The notes under the pieces were generated by a model. It was given only the letters and a program-made list of their open reading frames with translations, searched no databases and was not told the DNA's origin. Of a DNA stretch of 64,000 nucleotides, positions 8,276 to 17,563 are shown one piece after another; within the stretch, counting starts at the first letter, position 1, and each line of letters starts with the position of its first letter. The DNA lies in contig JARKPR010000030.1 in assembly GCA_029975165.1 (NCBI GenBank), forward strand, positions 1-64,000, given 5' to 3'. The translations under genes and the position numbers were made by a program. The stretch is from Selenomonadales bacterium (GTDB taxonomy: Bacteria > Bacillota > Negativicutes > Sporomusales > UBA7701).

Positions 8276-8380
8276 TCACACACCGAGCGCTTGCCGCAGC
8301 AGGTTTTCGTCCGCCCGCGGGTCGACGCCCGGGATGGCTTCGCCGTCGGCGGTATGGGTGGTTTGGGGATCGGCGGTCAT
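8276..8380 (-). CDS. BCAA-cluster microprotein B (34 aa)
   Basis: It starts 14 nt after the ilvB2 stop, with AAAGGGGG about 8 nt before ATG, and encodes 34 residues. The last 17, GVDPRADENLLRQALGV, align with the end of microprotein A (6341-6439); the N-terminal half differs (Thr/Asp-rich). It is the final ORF of the leuACDB-ilvB2 operon. Conservation of the C-terminal half between two separate operons is the reason for calling it. Function unknown. Confidence 0.7.
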   Translation of the reverse strand: MTADPQTTHTADGEAIPGVDPRADENLLRQALGV

Positions 8381-8394
8381 GGCTAAACCCCCTT

Positions 8395-10056
8395 TCAAAT
8401 GTCGAGGTAGGCGTTGATGGCCGCTCCCGGCGGCACCATGGGACTGACGAGGTCAGCGGGATCGATGGCGGCGACGATGACCTGCGGGTCGGGGGAGGCC
8501 AGCGCGGCGGCGAAGGCGGCGGCGAAGCCATCCCGGGTGTCGACGCTGACGGCGCGGATGCCGAAGGCGGCGGCGAAGGCGACGAAGTCGACGCCCGGCA
8601 GTTCGCAAGCGGTGTAGCGCCGGTCGAAGAAGGCGTGCTGCAGCTGCCGGATCATGCCGAGGCCGCCGTTGTCGAGGATGACGGAGATGATCGGCAGGCG
8701 GTGGGCGGCGACGGTGTGGAGCTCGGCCCCGGTCATCTTGAAGCCGCTGTCGCCGGCGATGTGGATGACCCGCTTGTCAGGGACGGCGAGCTGCGCGCCG
8801 ACGGCGGCCGGCAAGCCGTAACCCATGGCGCCGAGGCCGCCCGAGGTCACCCATGTGCGCGGGGTTTCGATTTTGAGGTGTTGGGCGGCCCACATCTGGT
8901 GCTGGCCGACGTCGGTGGCGAAGATGTAGCCGCCGCCGCCGGTCCGGACAGCGATCTCGCCGCACAGCCAGGGAGCGGTAAGCTTGTCGGCGGCGGGCGG
9001 GAGGCGGTTTTCCTCCTGCCAGGCGGCGATCGTTTGCCACCATGAGGGATTGTCGCCGGCGGCGAGCCGGTCGACGAGCATGGCGAGGATGGTTTTCATG
9101 TCGCCGGTGATGCCGATGTGGGCGGCGACGTTTTTGTCGATCTCCGCCGGGTCGACGTCGATGTGGATGACGGTCTTGCCGGCGGCGTATTTGGCCCGGT
9201 CGCCGGTTACCCGGTCGCTGAAGCGGCTGCCGACGGCGATGATGAGGTCGGCGTCGTGGATGCAGTTGTTGGCCGCTTTGTGGCCGTGCATGCCGGTGAG
9301 GCCGAGGAAGAGCGGATGGGAGGCGGGGAAGGCCCCCAGGCCCATGAGGGTGCTTACGACGGGGCAGGCGATCTTGGCGGCGAGGGCGGCTATCTCCGGC
9401 GCGGCTTCGGCAGCTACGGCGCCGCCGCCGGCGATGATGGCGGGCCGCTTGGCGCGGGCAATGGCCACGGCCGCGGCCTCGATCCTGGCCACCGCCGCCC
9501 CGGCGACGGCGAAGGGAACCATGTCGGCCGGCTCGGCGGCGGGCTCGAAGAGGATGGCGGCGGTCTGGATGTCGCGGGGCACGTCGACGAGCACGGGGCC
9601 CGGCCGGCCGGAGCCGGCGATGCGGAAGGCGTAACGGATGGTTTCCGCCAGCTTGGCGGCGTCTTTGACGAGGAAGTTGTGCTTGGTGACGGGCATGGTG
9701 ATGCCGGTGATGTCGACTTCCTGGAAGGCGTCGCGGCCGATGAGGGCGGTGGGTACCTGGCCGGTGATGGCGACGACGGGCACCGAGTCCATGAATGCGG
9801 CGGCCAGGCCGGTAACGAGGTTGGTAGCACCGGGGCCGGAGGTGGCGATGCACACGCCCGCCCGGCCGCTGGCGCGGGCGTAACCGTCGGCGGCGTGGGC
9901 CGCGCCTTGCTCGTGGGCGGTGAGAATGTGCCTGATCGGCGCGTCGCGCAGGGCGTCGTAGAACGGCAGGATGGTGCCGCCGGGGTAGCCGAAGACGGTG
10001 TCGACGCCTTGTTCCTTGAGGCATTCGACAATGATCTGGGCGCCTGAGATGCGCAC
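8395..10056 (-). CDS. ilvB: Acetolactate synthase large subunit (copy 2)
   Basis: A 553-aa paralogue of the copy at 4373, with the same domain order and the catalytic Glu in AHEQGAAHAADGYARA. Its ThDP motif reads AGDSGFKMT, so the third residue of the usual GDG is Ser; the Mg-binding Asp and the later LDN remain, so activity is plausible. GTG start with GGAGGTG 7 nt upstream. It follows leuB by 37 nt and sits under the Leu T-box, unlike copy 1. The duplication with different RNA control suggests separate roles in leucine and isoleucine supply. Confidence 0.92.
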   Translation of the reverse strand: MRISGAQIIVECLKEQGVDTVFGYPGGTILPFYDALRDAPIRHILTAHEQGAAHAADGYARASGRAGVCIATSGPGATNLVTGLAAAFMDSVPVVAITGQVPTALIGRDAFQEVDITGITMPVTKHNFLVKDAAKLAETIRYAFRIAGSGRPGPVLVDVPRDIQTAAILFEPAAEPADMVPFAVAGAAVARIEAAAVAIARAKRPAIIAGGGAVAAEAAPEIAALAAKIACPVVSTLMGLGAFPASHPLFLGLTGMHGHKAANNCIHDADLIIAVGSRFSDRVTGDRAKYAAGKTVIHIDVDPAEIDKNVAAHIGITGDMKTILAMLVDRLAAGDNPSWWQTIAAWQEENRLPPAADKLTAPWLCGEIAVRTGGGGYIFATDVGQHQMWAAQHLKIETPRTWVTSGGLGAMGYGLPAAVGAQLAVPDKRVIHIAGDSGFKMTGAELHTVAAHRLPIISVILDNGGLGMIRQLQHAFFDRRYTACELPGVDFVAFAAAFGIRAVSVDTRDGFAAAFAAALASPDPQVIVAAIDPADLVSPMVPPGAAINAYLDI

Positions 10057-10093
10057 GTAGGCACCTCCTTTGCTTTTTGCGTTATTGGTACAA

Positions 10094-11164
10094 CTATTGG
10101 AGTTTTTTCAAGATCAATTTTGTCATTTCTTCGGTCGATACTTTCGTCATTCCCGGCCTGTACAGGTCGGCGGTGCGGTGGCCGGCGGCGAGGACGGCTT
10201 CAACGGCCTGCTCGATGGCGGCGGCGGCTTCCTCGGCCCCGAGAGAGTGGCGGAGGAGCATGGCGGCCGACAGGATGGTGCCTACGGGGTTGGCGATGCC
10301 CTGGCCGGCGATGTCGGGCGCCGAGCCGTGGATGGGTTCGTAGAGGCCGGTGCCGTCGCCGAGGCTGGCCGAGGGCAGCAGGCCGATGGAGCCGGTGATG
10401 ACGGCGGCTTCGTCACTGAGGATATCGCCGAAGAGGTTGCCGGTGACGACAACGTCGAAGCTTTTCGGGCTGAGGACGAGCTGCATGGCGCAGTTGTCGA
10501 CGTACAGGTGGCCGATGTCGAGGCCTTCTTCGCGGGCGGTTGCGGTGGCCACCCGCCGCCACAGGCGGGAAGAGGCAAGGACGTTGGCTTTGTCGACCGA
10601 GGTGATTTTGCCGCGCCGCCCTTTGGCTGCCCGGCAGGCGACCCTGACGATGCGGGCTACTTCGGGGACGCTGTAGACTTCGGTGTCCCAGGCCCGTTCG
10701 GTGCCTTCGATCGTTTCACTTTCGCATTTGGGGCCGAAGTACATGCCGCCGGTAAGCTCGCGGACGATGAGGATGTCGGTGCCGGTGACGATTTCGGGCT
10801 TGAGGGGCGAATAGGCGGTCAAAGCGGCGGAGACTTTGACCGGCCGCAGGTTGGCGTAAAGGCCGAGGGCTTTGCGGATGCCGAGGAGGGCTTTTTCCGG
10901 CCGGATTTCGGGGGCGACGCCGTCCCATTTGGGGCCGCCGACGGCGCCGAGGAGGACGGCGTCGGCAGCTTTGGCGGCCACGAGCGTTTCCTGCGGGAGG
11001 GGCTCGCCGTATTTGTCGATGGCCGCGCCGCCGGCCAGACAGGTGACGAATTCGAGGTCGAGGCCGCTTTTGTTGGCGGCGGCAGTGAGGATGGGCCGGG
11101 CGGCGGCGGTGATCTCGGGGCCGATGCCGTCGCCGGGGATGACGACGATCCGCTTGGTTGTCAC
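10094..11164 (-). CDS. leuB: 3-isopropylmalate dehydrogenase
   Basis: A 356-aa NAD-dependent beta-decarboxylating dehydrogenase of leucine synthesis. Typical motifs are GDGIGPEI at the N-terminus, the substrate region [10 protein letters not shown], and [16 protein letters not shown] near residue 280. GTG start overlapping the leuD stop by 3 nt (GTGA), indicating coupling. Confidence 0.96.
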   Translation of the reverse strand: MTTKRIVVIPGDGIGPEITAAARPILTAAANKSGLDLEFVTCLAGGAAIDKYGEPLPQETLVAAKAADAVLLGAVGGPKWDGVAPEIRPEKALLGIRKALGLYANLRPVKVSAALTAYSPLKPEIVTGTDILIVRELTGGMYFGPKCESETIEGTERAWDTEVYSVPEVARIVRVACRAAKGRRGKITSVDKANVLASSRLWRRVATATAREEGLDIGHLYVDNCAMQLVLSPKSFDVVVTGNLFGDILSDEAAVITGSIGLLPSASLGDGTGLYEPIHGSAPDIAGQGIANPVGTILSAAMLLRHSLGAEEAAAAIEQAVEAVLAAGHRTADLYRPGMTKVSTEEMTKLILKKLQ

Positions 11165-11648
11165 GCCTTTTCCCCCTTCACGTAGTTGATGAGGCCGCCG
11201 GCTTTGGCGATGTCCTGGATGAAGCCGGGGAGAGGCTGGATGGTGTATTGTTTGCCGCTGGCCAGGTTTTCGAGCGTGCCGTTGCCGAGGTCGATGCGTA
11301 TCCGGTCGCCGCCTTTGATTTCCGCCACCGCCGGCCCGAGTTCGACGAGCGGCAGGCCGATGTTGATGGCGTTGCGGTAAAAGATGCGGGCGAAGCCGTC
11401 GGCGATGATGCAGGTGACGCCGCTGGCCTTGATGGCGACGGGGGCGTGCTCGCGCGAGGAGCCGCAGCCAAAGTTGCGGCCGGCGACGATGATGTCGCCG
11501 GGCTGGACCTTGCCGGCGAATGCGGGGTCGATGTCCTCCATGCAGTGGGCGGCGAGATGGGCGGGATCGGCAGTGTAGAGGTAGCGGGCCGGGATGATGA
11601 CGTCGGTGTCGACGTTATCGCCGAAGCGCCATACTTTTCCTTCGAGAA

Positions 11649-11652
<4 letters not shown>
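11161..11652 (-). CDS. leuD: 3-isopropylmalate dehydratase small subunit
   Basis: A 163-aa swivel-domain subunit of isopropylmalate isomerase. The start [19 protein letters not shown] and the loop [14 protein letters not shown] are diagnostic. ATG overlaps the leuC stop (ATGA). It works with LeuC to move the hydroxyl of isopropylmalate. Confidence 0.95.
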
Positions 11653-12911
<1,259 letters not shown>

Positions 12912-12914
12912 CGG

Positions 12915-14462
12915 TTATTCCCCTCCTACCGCTTTTTCTGCTGCGGGGTGACCGCAGGTGGCGATGAGTTTGTTGATGGCGTTCATGCAGGCCCGGGCGC
13001 TGGCTTCGATGATGTCGGTGCTGAGGCCGCGGCCGCTGACGACTTTGCCGTCCTGCTCCAGCCAGACCGTCGCTTCGCCGAGAGCGTCTTCGCCGGCGGT
13101 GACGGCTTTGATCTGGTAGTCCTTGAGGCACACCGGGAAGCCGACCGCTTTCTCGATCGCCTTGAAGGCGGCGTCGACCGGCCCGTCGCCGCAGGCCGCC
13201 TGCTCGGTGAAGCCGCGCTCGGTCTCGACGCGGACGGTGGCGGTGGCCGTCGTCTGGTTGCCGCTGACGACGTGGTGGTAGACGAGGCGGTACCACTCCG
13301 GCGTGACCGAGGCTTTCTCGGTGACGAGCGCTTCGATGTCGCGGTCGAAGACCATTTTTTTGCGGTCGGCCAGTTCCTTGAATTTGGTGAACAGTTCGTT
13401 GATCCGCTCGCCGTCGAGCTCGTAGCCGAGCGATTTAAGGCGTTCCTCGAAGGCGTGGCGGCCGGACAGTTTGCCGAGGATGAGGGCGTTCCTGTTGAGG
13501 CCGATGCTTTCCGGGCGCATGATTTCGTAAGTGAGGGGGTTATTGAGGACGCCGTGCTGGTGGATGCCCGACTCGTGGGCGAAGGCGTTGTCGCCGACGA
13601 CCGCTTTATTGGGCTGGACTACTACGCCGCTGAGGACGCTGACGAGGCGGGAGGTGCGATAAATGTGGCGGGTGTCGAGGGCGGCGGCGGCGTGATAGTA
13701 CTCGGCGCGGGTCGCGAGCGCCATGGCGATCTCTTCGAGCGAAGCGTTGCCGGCCCGCTCGCCGAGGCCGTTGATGGCGCACTCTATTTGGCCGGCGCCG
13801 TTCTGTACGGCGGCGAGCGAATTGGCGACCGCCATGCCGAGGTCGTTGTGGCAGTGGACGCTGACGATGGCCTGGCCGATGTTGGGGACTTGCTCGCGGA
13901 TGTAGCGGATGAGGGCGCCGAACTCGTCGGGGGTGGTGTAGCCGACCGTGTCGGGAATATTGATGGTGGTGGCGCCGGCGGCGATGGCGGCAGTGAAGAT
14001 CTGGCAGAGGTAGTAGCGGTCGGAGCGGGAGGCGTCTTCGGCGGAAAATTCGACGTCGTCTACGAACCGGCGGGCGTAACGGACCGCTTCCTCGGTCGCC
14101 TTGAGCACCTCGCCGCGGCTCATTTTCAGCTTGTACTGGAGGTGGAGGTCGCTGGTGGCGATGAAAATGTGGACGCGGGGCCGCTCGGCCTTTTTGAGGG
14201 CCTGGACGGCGGCGTCGATGTCCTTGGAATTGGCGCGGGCCAGGCCGGCGATGACCGGGCCGCGGACTTTGGCGGCGATTTCGCTCACCGCCGCGAAGTC
14301 GCCGGGCGAGGAAATGGGGAACCCGGCCTCGATGATGTCTACCTTGAGCCTCGCCAGCGCCTGGGCGATCTCGAGTTTTTCGGCGGTGTTGAGGGTGACG
14401 CCGGGGGTCTGCTCACCGTCCCGGAGCGTCGTGTCGAAGATCCTGATGATTCTTGCCGTCAT
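12915..14462 (-). CDS. leuA: 2-isopropylmalate synthase
   Basis: A 515-aa enzyme condensing acetyl-CoA and 2-oxoisovalerate, the committed step to leucine. It has an N-terminal DRE-TIM barrel with [13 protein letters not shown] and the metal motif [14 protein letters not shown] near residue 200, and a C-terminal LeuA allosteric domain, giving the full-length feedback-regulated form. ATG with AAGGAGG upstream. It heads leuACDB-ilvB2-microprotein and is controlled by the Leu T-box. Confidence 0.96.
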   Translation of the reverse strand: MTARIIRIFDTTLRDGEQTPGVTLNTAEKLEIAQALARLKVDIIEAGFPISSPGDFAAVSEIAAKVRGPVIAGLARANSKDIDAAVQALKKAERPRVHIFIATSDLHLQYKLKMSRGEVLKATEEAVRYARRFVDDVEFSAEDASRSDRYYLCQIFTAAIAAGATTINIPDTVGYTTPDEFGALIRYIREQVPNIGQAIVSVHCHNDLGMAVANSLAAVQNGAGQIECAINGLGERAGNASLEEIAMALATRAEYYHAAAALDTRHIYRTSRLVSVLSGVVVQPNKAVVGDNAFAHESGIHQHGVLNNPLTYEIMRPESIGLNRNALILGKLSGRHAFEERLKSLGYELDGERINELFTKFKELADRKKMVFDRDIEALVTEKASVTPEWYRLVYHHVVSGNQTTATATVRVETERGFTEQAACGDGPVDAAFKAIEKAVGFPVCLKDYQIKAVTAGEDALGEATVWLEQDGKVVSGRGLSTDIIEASARACMNAINKLIATCGHPAAEKAVGGE

Positions 14463-14521
14463 GGCAGTCGCCTCCTTAGTTTGCGGTCGAAAACCGGCTT
14501 CGTCTCACTTGCCGGTGAAAA

Positions 14522-14775
14522 CAAAACGCCCCTATCGACGCCTATGCGTCAATAGGGGCGGATTATCCGCGGTACCACCCTACGTTGTACTCTGCACCGC
14601 CTATCAGCGGCTGCCGGCTAACGCCCGGCTTACGTCCCCGCCTACCGGCACGCGGCGCGTGCGTTCGGCGAAACAGTTCATGGGCGAGTTATCTGGCGTC
14701 GGCTTCCGCACCGGTTCGCAGCAACCACCGGCTCTCTGAGCGGTTTAGGCCGTGCCTTTTCTCCCAATCATCACC
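14522..14775 (-). promoter_or_regulatory. Leu T-box leader (leuA)
   Basis: The minus strand holds AGGGTGGTACCGCGG (14567-14581), a terminator CGCCCCTATTG...CAATAGGGGCG-T run (14523-14561), and a Stem I distal part AGAGAGCCGG. The specifier loop CCAGATAACTCGCCC offers CTC (14686-14688, Leu) followed by G. About 100 nt of extra leader separates the start site (near 14873) from Stem I; this stretch is GC-rich, can fold, and contains an open frame without a clear ribosome site. Confidence 0.92.
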
Positions 14776-14871
14776 TGTCGATACAAGCGATATGCATTTG
14801 TCGCGACCGCAGCAGCGGCCAAATTGTAAACCGCCTGCGACAATCGCCGGTTTTTCCAGCGATGTGTAACT

Positions 14872-14881
14872 TTGTATACAA
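14872..14881. promoter_or_regulatory. TTGTATACAA palindrome at the leuA promoter
   Basis: A perfect 10-bp palindrome overlapping the start-site edge of the leuA -10 box. It is the same core as at 8014-8027, and TGTATACA recurs at the ilvN promoter. Confidence 0.4.
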
Positions 14882-14909
14882 TATACCAGGATGGGTTACC
14901 TGTTGTCAA
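14880..14909 (-). promoter_or_regulatory. Promoter of the leu operon
   Basis: Minus strand TTGACA (14904-14909), an 18-bp spacer, and TATATT (14880-14885). Confidence 0.75.
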
Positions 14910-14959
14910 GGGGTGTTCAAGATATTTTTTCCCTGCTGTGTTGTGTTCGTTTGTAATTA

Positions 14960-15010
14960 GGTTGTATACTCGTGCAATTGGTCGTATACCTTTGTGTAAT
15001 AGGTCGTATC
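14960..15010. repeat. Three direct repeats GGTYGTATAC upstream of leuA
   Basis: GGTTGTATAC (14960), GGTCGTATAC (14980) and GGTCGTATC (15002) are spaced 20 and 22 bp, close to two helical turns, about 50 bp upstream of the leuA -35. They share GTATAC with the promoter palindromes. A possible regulator binding array; nothing else is seen in 14910-15090. Confidence 0.45.
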
Positions 15011-15091
15011 TAAATATGAGTTGCACAGTTATGTTTCCGCAATCCTACCAGGACGAGTCCCGTCCGATCAGCGAAAACAGCCGGTGGGATT

Positions 15092-15271
15092 ATGCGGCGC
15101 TTCCAGCAGGGCAGAGTGCAGGAGATAGCCGAGGTACTTAGATCGATATATGGAGTACAGAATTTTGACGAGGAGTTGTTTGGTACGTTAGTCGAGCGGA
15201 CAAAAGTAATAAATCTGGTGCAAGTAGAGTTTGTGCTGCAATCGGGGGTTGAAATTATAGAAATTTTATGA
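15092..15271 (+). pseudogene. Serine recombinase C-terminal remnant
   Basis: A 59-codon open stretch reading GRVQEIAEVLRSI near its start and VEFVLQSGVEIIEIL at its end. The latter resembles the extreme C-terminus of large serine recombinases (a conserved K/VEFVF-SG-E-type strand). No catalytic domain is present. A second remnant, 16130-16648, shares GRVQEIA. Probably debris of a mobile element next to the leu promoter. Confidence 0.5.
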
Positions 15272-15327
15272 TTAAAGAGGAGAGGAGTTAAGTGATGTTG
15301 ATATACGTTCTTGTAATTCCATACTTA

Positions 15328-15356
15328 TTGTTCGTTTTCTGAAAGATGATTATAAT
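15328..15356 (+). promoter_or_regulatory. Promoter of the LysE gene
   Basis: TTGTTC (15328), a 17-bp spacer, and TATAAT (15351-15356). Confidence 0.7.
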
Positions 15357-15397
15357 TAGTATAAAGTGTCTCATATCCAAAAGGAGATGACGTTGGA

Positions 15398-16033
15398 TTG
15401 GATAGTATATTGGCATTGGCGGGTATCTTATTAGCCGTCTTGATTGGAGCAATGAGCCCTGGTCCCAGCTTCTTAGTTGTAGCCCGGATTTCGATTTCCG
15501 AATCGCGGCGAAATGGTCTCGCGGCTGCAACGGGAATGGGCGTTGGCGCTGTTATATTTGCTATATTGGCTTTGCTTGGACTAAAGGCCCTGTTCACAAG
15601 TGTTCCTGGGCTTTATATCGTTTTGAAAATCCTTGGCGGAATATATCTTATTTATATAGGAGTTTCAATATGGCGTGGGGCAAAAGAACCCATCAGCGTG
15701 CAGGCGACGGAAGCCGATGAACAAAGAGCATGGCTGAGCGTTTTTACCACGGCTCTTTTTACTCAGTTAAGCAACCCTAAAACAACGGTCTTCTATAGCA
15801 GTATATTTGCTGCACTGTTGCCTCAAACGATTTCCCTTATGTTTGTAATTGTTCTTCCGCTACTTGTTTTTTTAGTGGAGATCGGATGGTATTGCGTTGT
15901 CGCATTAGTGCTTTCCTCGACAGGCCCACGTTCTGCTTATCTGCGCTCAAAAGTTTGGATTGATCGCGTGGCCGGTGGAGCGATGGGATTACTAGGAATT
16001 AAACTCATCGCCTCTACAGATGCGGTAGTTTAA
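15398..16033 (+). CDS. LysE/RhtB family amino-acid exporter
   Basis: A 211-aa inner-membrane exporter with about six hydrophobic segments. The family signature is GAMSPGPSFLVV near residue 19, followed by ESRRNGLAAATGMGVGA. A TTG start is chosen because AAGGAGATGA lies 7 nt upstream and there is no better codon. The base composition is less GC-rich than its neighbours and it lies between recombinase remnants, which suggests acquisition with a mobile element. The exported substrate cannot be read from sequence. Confidence 0.87.
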   Translation: MDSILALAGILLAVLIGAMSPGPSFLVVARISISESRRNGLAAATGMGVGAVIFAILALLGLKALFTSVPGLYIVLKILGGIYLIYIGVSIWRGAKEPISVQATEADEQRAWLSVFTTALFTQLSNPKTTVFYSSIFAALLPQTISLMFVIVLPLLVFLVEIGWYCVVALVLSSTGPRSAYLRSKVWIDRVAGGAMGLLGIKLIASTDAVV

Positions 16034-16129
16034 TTGGGCAAAATATGAAAGAGTTTTCTAACCCTCGTGTAATAGTCAAGCCCTAAAGGGCACACTCAAT
16101 GTAACTGTCGATCCACCAAAAACAAGAAA

Positions 16130-16648
16130 AGCATCCCTTCTATGCCAGCATGGCAAGGTGGATGGCTAGCCGATGGATGAGGAAAAATTGCAGGATGCGT
16201 TTATGCGGGTAGTGACCCGGCTGATAACAAAAAGATACCTTATTTCGCGCATGCTGGAGAATATCGAGATGGTTGTTCGTGAGCAAGCCAGTGCGGTTGA
16301 TACGGCAGCGATTGCCGGGCGACTGCAGGAGCTGCATGGGGAGATGTCCGCACTGGTTAAGTTAAATTTGACGACAGGAATTGATGATACGTGGAAGTGG
16401 TACAATAATCTGGACACTAAGTTAAGAACAAATAAAAAAGGTGGCCAGATTAAACTAAGCGAGTAGTCTATAACAAGCAGTTCAAAAAAAGGAGTATAAT
16501 CGGATAGCGGCCGAAATGGAAGATTTACGGAATAAACGGGCCGGGGTTATGCAGGACGAAATACTGCGGCAGGATATACTTGGCAGGGTACAGGAGATCG
16601 CCAAGATACTCAGCTTTGAGTATCCATTTGGATGCGTCTCCTTTTGTT
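16130..16648 (+). pseudogene. Serine recombinase middle-region remnant
   Basis: An open segment 16173-16465 (97 aa, MDEEKLQDAFMRVV ... REQASAVDTAAI ... LNLTTGIDD) followed, after a frame change, by AAEMEDLRNKRAGVMQDEI and GRVQEIAKILSFEYPF. Together these match the coiled-coil and linker region C-terminal to the zinc ribbon of large serine recombinases. The frame is broken and both ends are missing. Confidence 0.5.
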
Positions 16649-16770
16649 AGAGTTATACAGTCGGCAAACCTGCATTTATTTTATCAAAAGGGGGCTGTTC
16701 TTTTCGTGGTATAGCTATAAGCTTTTGGGAACCACGAGCCTAGCGCGTGGTATTCTGCTTACGCAAATAA

Positions 16771-16806
16771 CATGAGAACCTCGGGCAAACGCCCGAGGTT
16801 CTCATG
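16771..16806 (-). terminator. Terminator of the sdh operon
   Basis: A perfect 16-bp stem with a 4-nt loop (arms begin CATGAGAACCTCGGGC), 8 bp past the sdhB stop. The T run is weak. The rest of 16650-16815 shows no gene. Confidence 0.7.
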
Positions 16807-16814
16807 TGCGGCGA

Positions 16815-17543
16815 CTATAATTTCAGGCCGGCCAGGGCCATCTTGCGGCGGACCCAGGCCAACTGGGACTCGAGCGGCACTTGGATGGGACAGCTGTCGT
16901 CGCAGGCCATCAGGCCCACGCAGCCGAAGGTGCCGTCCTCATTGCCCACCACCTCGAAGTACTGGGCGTCGCTGCGCTTGTCGCGCGGATCGACCATGAA
17001 GCGGGCCACCCGGTTGATGCCGGCGGCGCCGATGAAGTCTTCGCGGATGTTGGCCGTCACGCAACTGGCAACGCAGCAGCCGCATTCGATGCAACGTTCC
17101 GGCTCATAGATGGCCAGCGCCGTTTCGTTGTCCATCCTGTCCTCGAGGGCCTGGGAGTCAAATTCCTTGTCGGTATGGACCCAGGCTTCGGTTCTGACCT
17201 GCAGGTCGCGGAACCAGGTGCCGGTATCGACCGCCAGGTCGCCGACCAGCTTGAAGACCGGCAGCGGCATCAGCGTGATCTCGCTCGGCAGGTCCTTGGT
17301 CAGCGTCTTGCAGGCCAGCCGCGGTTTGCCGTTGATCATCATGGCGCACGAGCCGCAGATGGCCGCGCGGCAGACGAAGTCGAACATCAGGGAAGGGTCG
17401 AGCTCTTCTCTGATTTTATTGAGGGCGACGAACAGGGTCATGCCCTGCTGTTCTTCCAGCTGGTATTCCTGCATCCGCGGTTTATCGTCCGGCAGGTTGG
17501 GGTTATAGCGGAAAACGGATATTTTTAGCTGGCGATTGCTCAT
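16815..17543 (-). CDS. sdhB: Succinate dehydrogenase/fumarate reductase iron-sulfur subunit
   Basis: A 242-aa protein carrying the three clusters that link flavin to quinone: [2Fe-2S] at CRAAICGSCAMMINGKPRLAC, [4Fe-4S] at CIECGCCVASC, and the C-terminal set beginning CVGLMACDDSCP. The start at MSNRQLKISVFRYNP is preferred over longer frames because GAGGTG lies 7 nt upstream. It is the last of sdhC-sdhA-sdhB, 20 nt after sdhA. The reaction direction (succinate oxidation or fumarate reduction) is not resolved by sequence; in anaerobic Negativicutes fumarate reduction is common. Confidence 0.94.
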   Translation of the reverse strand: MSNRQLKISVFRYNPNLPDDKPRMQEYQLEEQQGMTLFVALNKIREELDPSLMFDFVCRAAICGSCAMMINGKPRLACKTLTKDLPSEITLMPLPVFKLVGDLAVDTGTWFRDLQVRTEAWVHTDKEFDSQALEDRMDNETALAIYEPERCIECGCCVASCVTANIREDFIGAAGINRVARFMVDPRDKRSDAQYFEVVGNEDGTFGCVGLMACDDSCPIQVPLESQLAWVRRKMALAGLKL

Positions 17544-17563
17544 TGTACCCACCTCATATCCGG

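Noticed and set aside
14745-15026. Minus-strand ORF through the leuA leader
   Set aside because: It crosses the promoter and part of the T-box and has no ribosome site in the transcribed part; the RNA elements explain the sequence. I kept only a remark about the long 5' extension.
15295-15342. 15-codon hydrophobic ORF (MLIYVLVIPYLLFVF) with GGAG upstream
   Set aside because: It overlaps the lysE promoter and has no supporting conservation; probably chance in AT-rich DNA.
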